Translations under genes and position numbers: made by a program
In this document: in pieces, positions 40,820 through 41,174 of the stretch
Layout: the number at the start of each line of letters is the position of its first letter
How positions within the stretch are numbered: position 1 is the stretch's first letter
The notes under the pieces: model-generated
What the model was told of the DNA's origin: nothing
Database searches by the model: none
The model's input: only the letters and a program-made list of their open reading frames with translations
Assembly: GCA_020347625.1 (NCBI GenBank)
Contig: CP070735.1
Location: forward strand, 2,932,129-2,973,302
DNA: 41,174 nt
Origin: Deltaproteobacteria bacterium
GTDB taxonomy: Bacteria; Desulfobacterota; Syntrophobacteria; BM002
Direction of reading: 5' to 3'

Positions 40820-41174
40820 AATAAGAGCAAGATAAAATCTATAATAATCAAGGGGTTTTGACATTCCAAGACCCCTTTTTCTTTGCCTCTCGCAATGGTC
40901 AATTTTAGCCGTTTTTAGCCCTTTTTTGTGGTTCGTATGGCAGAAATTAAGCAGACTTTTTTGACTTGATGGGCACAATTTATCTCTGCCAGATAAGATC
41001 CATATATGGTAGCCGGTTCTCAAGAGGCAAAGTGTAGATTAAAGTATGTAATGCAAACTCCAAACGAAATGGTGGGAGGGTATATATCTTAGAGCTGGAG
41101 CTTAGAAGGTGGGATGCAAGAATCATCTTTGCGTTTCTGAAGCCTCACTAAGGTTTTTGAGAAATCTTGGCGAA
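40820..41174. other. Intergenic region after mnmE, no gene seen
   Basis: Apart from the terminator, the 355 bases hold a small perfect palindrome TTATCT-CTGCC-AGATAA at 40980-40996 and a TTGACT at 40961 without a good -10. No reading frame, DnaA box or word palindrome is seen. A next gene probably starts beyond the window. Confidence 0.5.
40850..40880 (+). terminator. Intrinsic terminator of the rpmH-mnmE cluster
   Basis: AAGGGGTTTTG pairs with CAAGACCCCTT (11 positions, one G-U) around ACATTC, followed by a T run. It lies 30 bases past the mnmE stop. Confidence 0.85.

Overview
The window looks like a chromosome segment of an anaerobic, probably sulfate-reducing member of the Desulfobacterota (former Deltaproteobacteria). 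The evidence is a complete four-gene membrane complex of the Qrc type (multihaem cytochrome c, MopB-family subunit, Fe-S subunit, NrfD-type membrane subunit), a citramalate-synthase route next to aspartate kinase, a long SRP RNA with an Alu-like part, and a colinear block from yjbQ and phoH to cimA that I recall from Geobacter-type genomes. This placement is an inference; no rRNA or other strict phylogenetic marker is present.

Layout. (1) 1-3040, plus strand: a zinc-ribbon protein, a class II photolyase and a PAS-LuxR regulator. (2) 3058-7302, minus strand: a FlK-like thioesterase, a secreted fasciclin-domain protein, a lipocalin lipoprotein, an atypical SDR and tsaD. (3) 7642-10058, plus strand: moaA with its own promoter and a palindromic operator candidate, then an orphan PAS histidine kinase. 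(4) 10084-22258, minus strand: thirteen housekeeping genes, in transcription order yjbQ, phoH, a pgpH-like HD gene, ybeY, pdxJ, acpS, nnr, tsaE, lysC, cimA and a ComEA-like gene. (5) 22608-23966, plus strand: cvpA and mazG. (6) 24159-24432, minus strand: the SRP RNA. (7) 24703-26876, minus strand: a TraB-like protein, a J-domain protein, a HAD phosphatase and a small acidic protein. (8) nadB on plus. (9) 29148-34250, minus strand: the qrcABCD operon. (10) 34811-35707, plus strand: a LysR regulator. (11) 36064-40819, plus strand: the conserved rpmH-rnpA-yidD-yidC-khpB-mnmE cluster, closed by a strong terminator.

How the genes work together. Qrc is expected to move electrons from periplasmic cytochrome c3 into the menaquinone pool. 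moaA starts molybdopterin synthesis. tsaD, tsaE and mnmE modify tRNA. rnpA, ybeY and khpB act in RNA processing, and the SRP RNA, yidC and yidD in membrane protein insertion. lysC and cimA feed amino-acid synthesis, nadB and nnr feed NAD synthesis and repair, and pdxJ makes pyridoxine phosphate.

The most unusual signal lies between the genes. About fifteen intergenic spots carry long imperfect palindromes. Their arms are degenerate tandem copies of 7-9-base words, such as GGAATTTA, GTGAGATG, GGAGTAAT, CACTAGG, GCAGCTGACA and AGATTGC. The same set of about ten vocabularies recurs at different loci, alone, in tandem or nested inside one another in mirror order. The elements often touch or run into stop codons. 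No feature type I know explains them fully, and I regard them as the best candidate for an undescribed system here.
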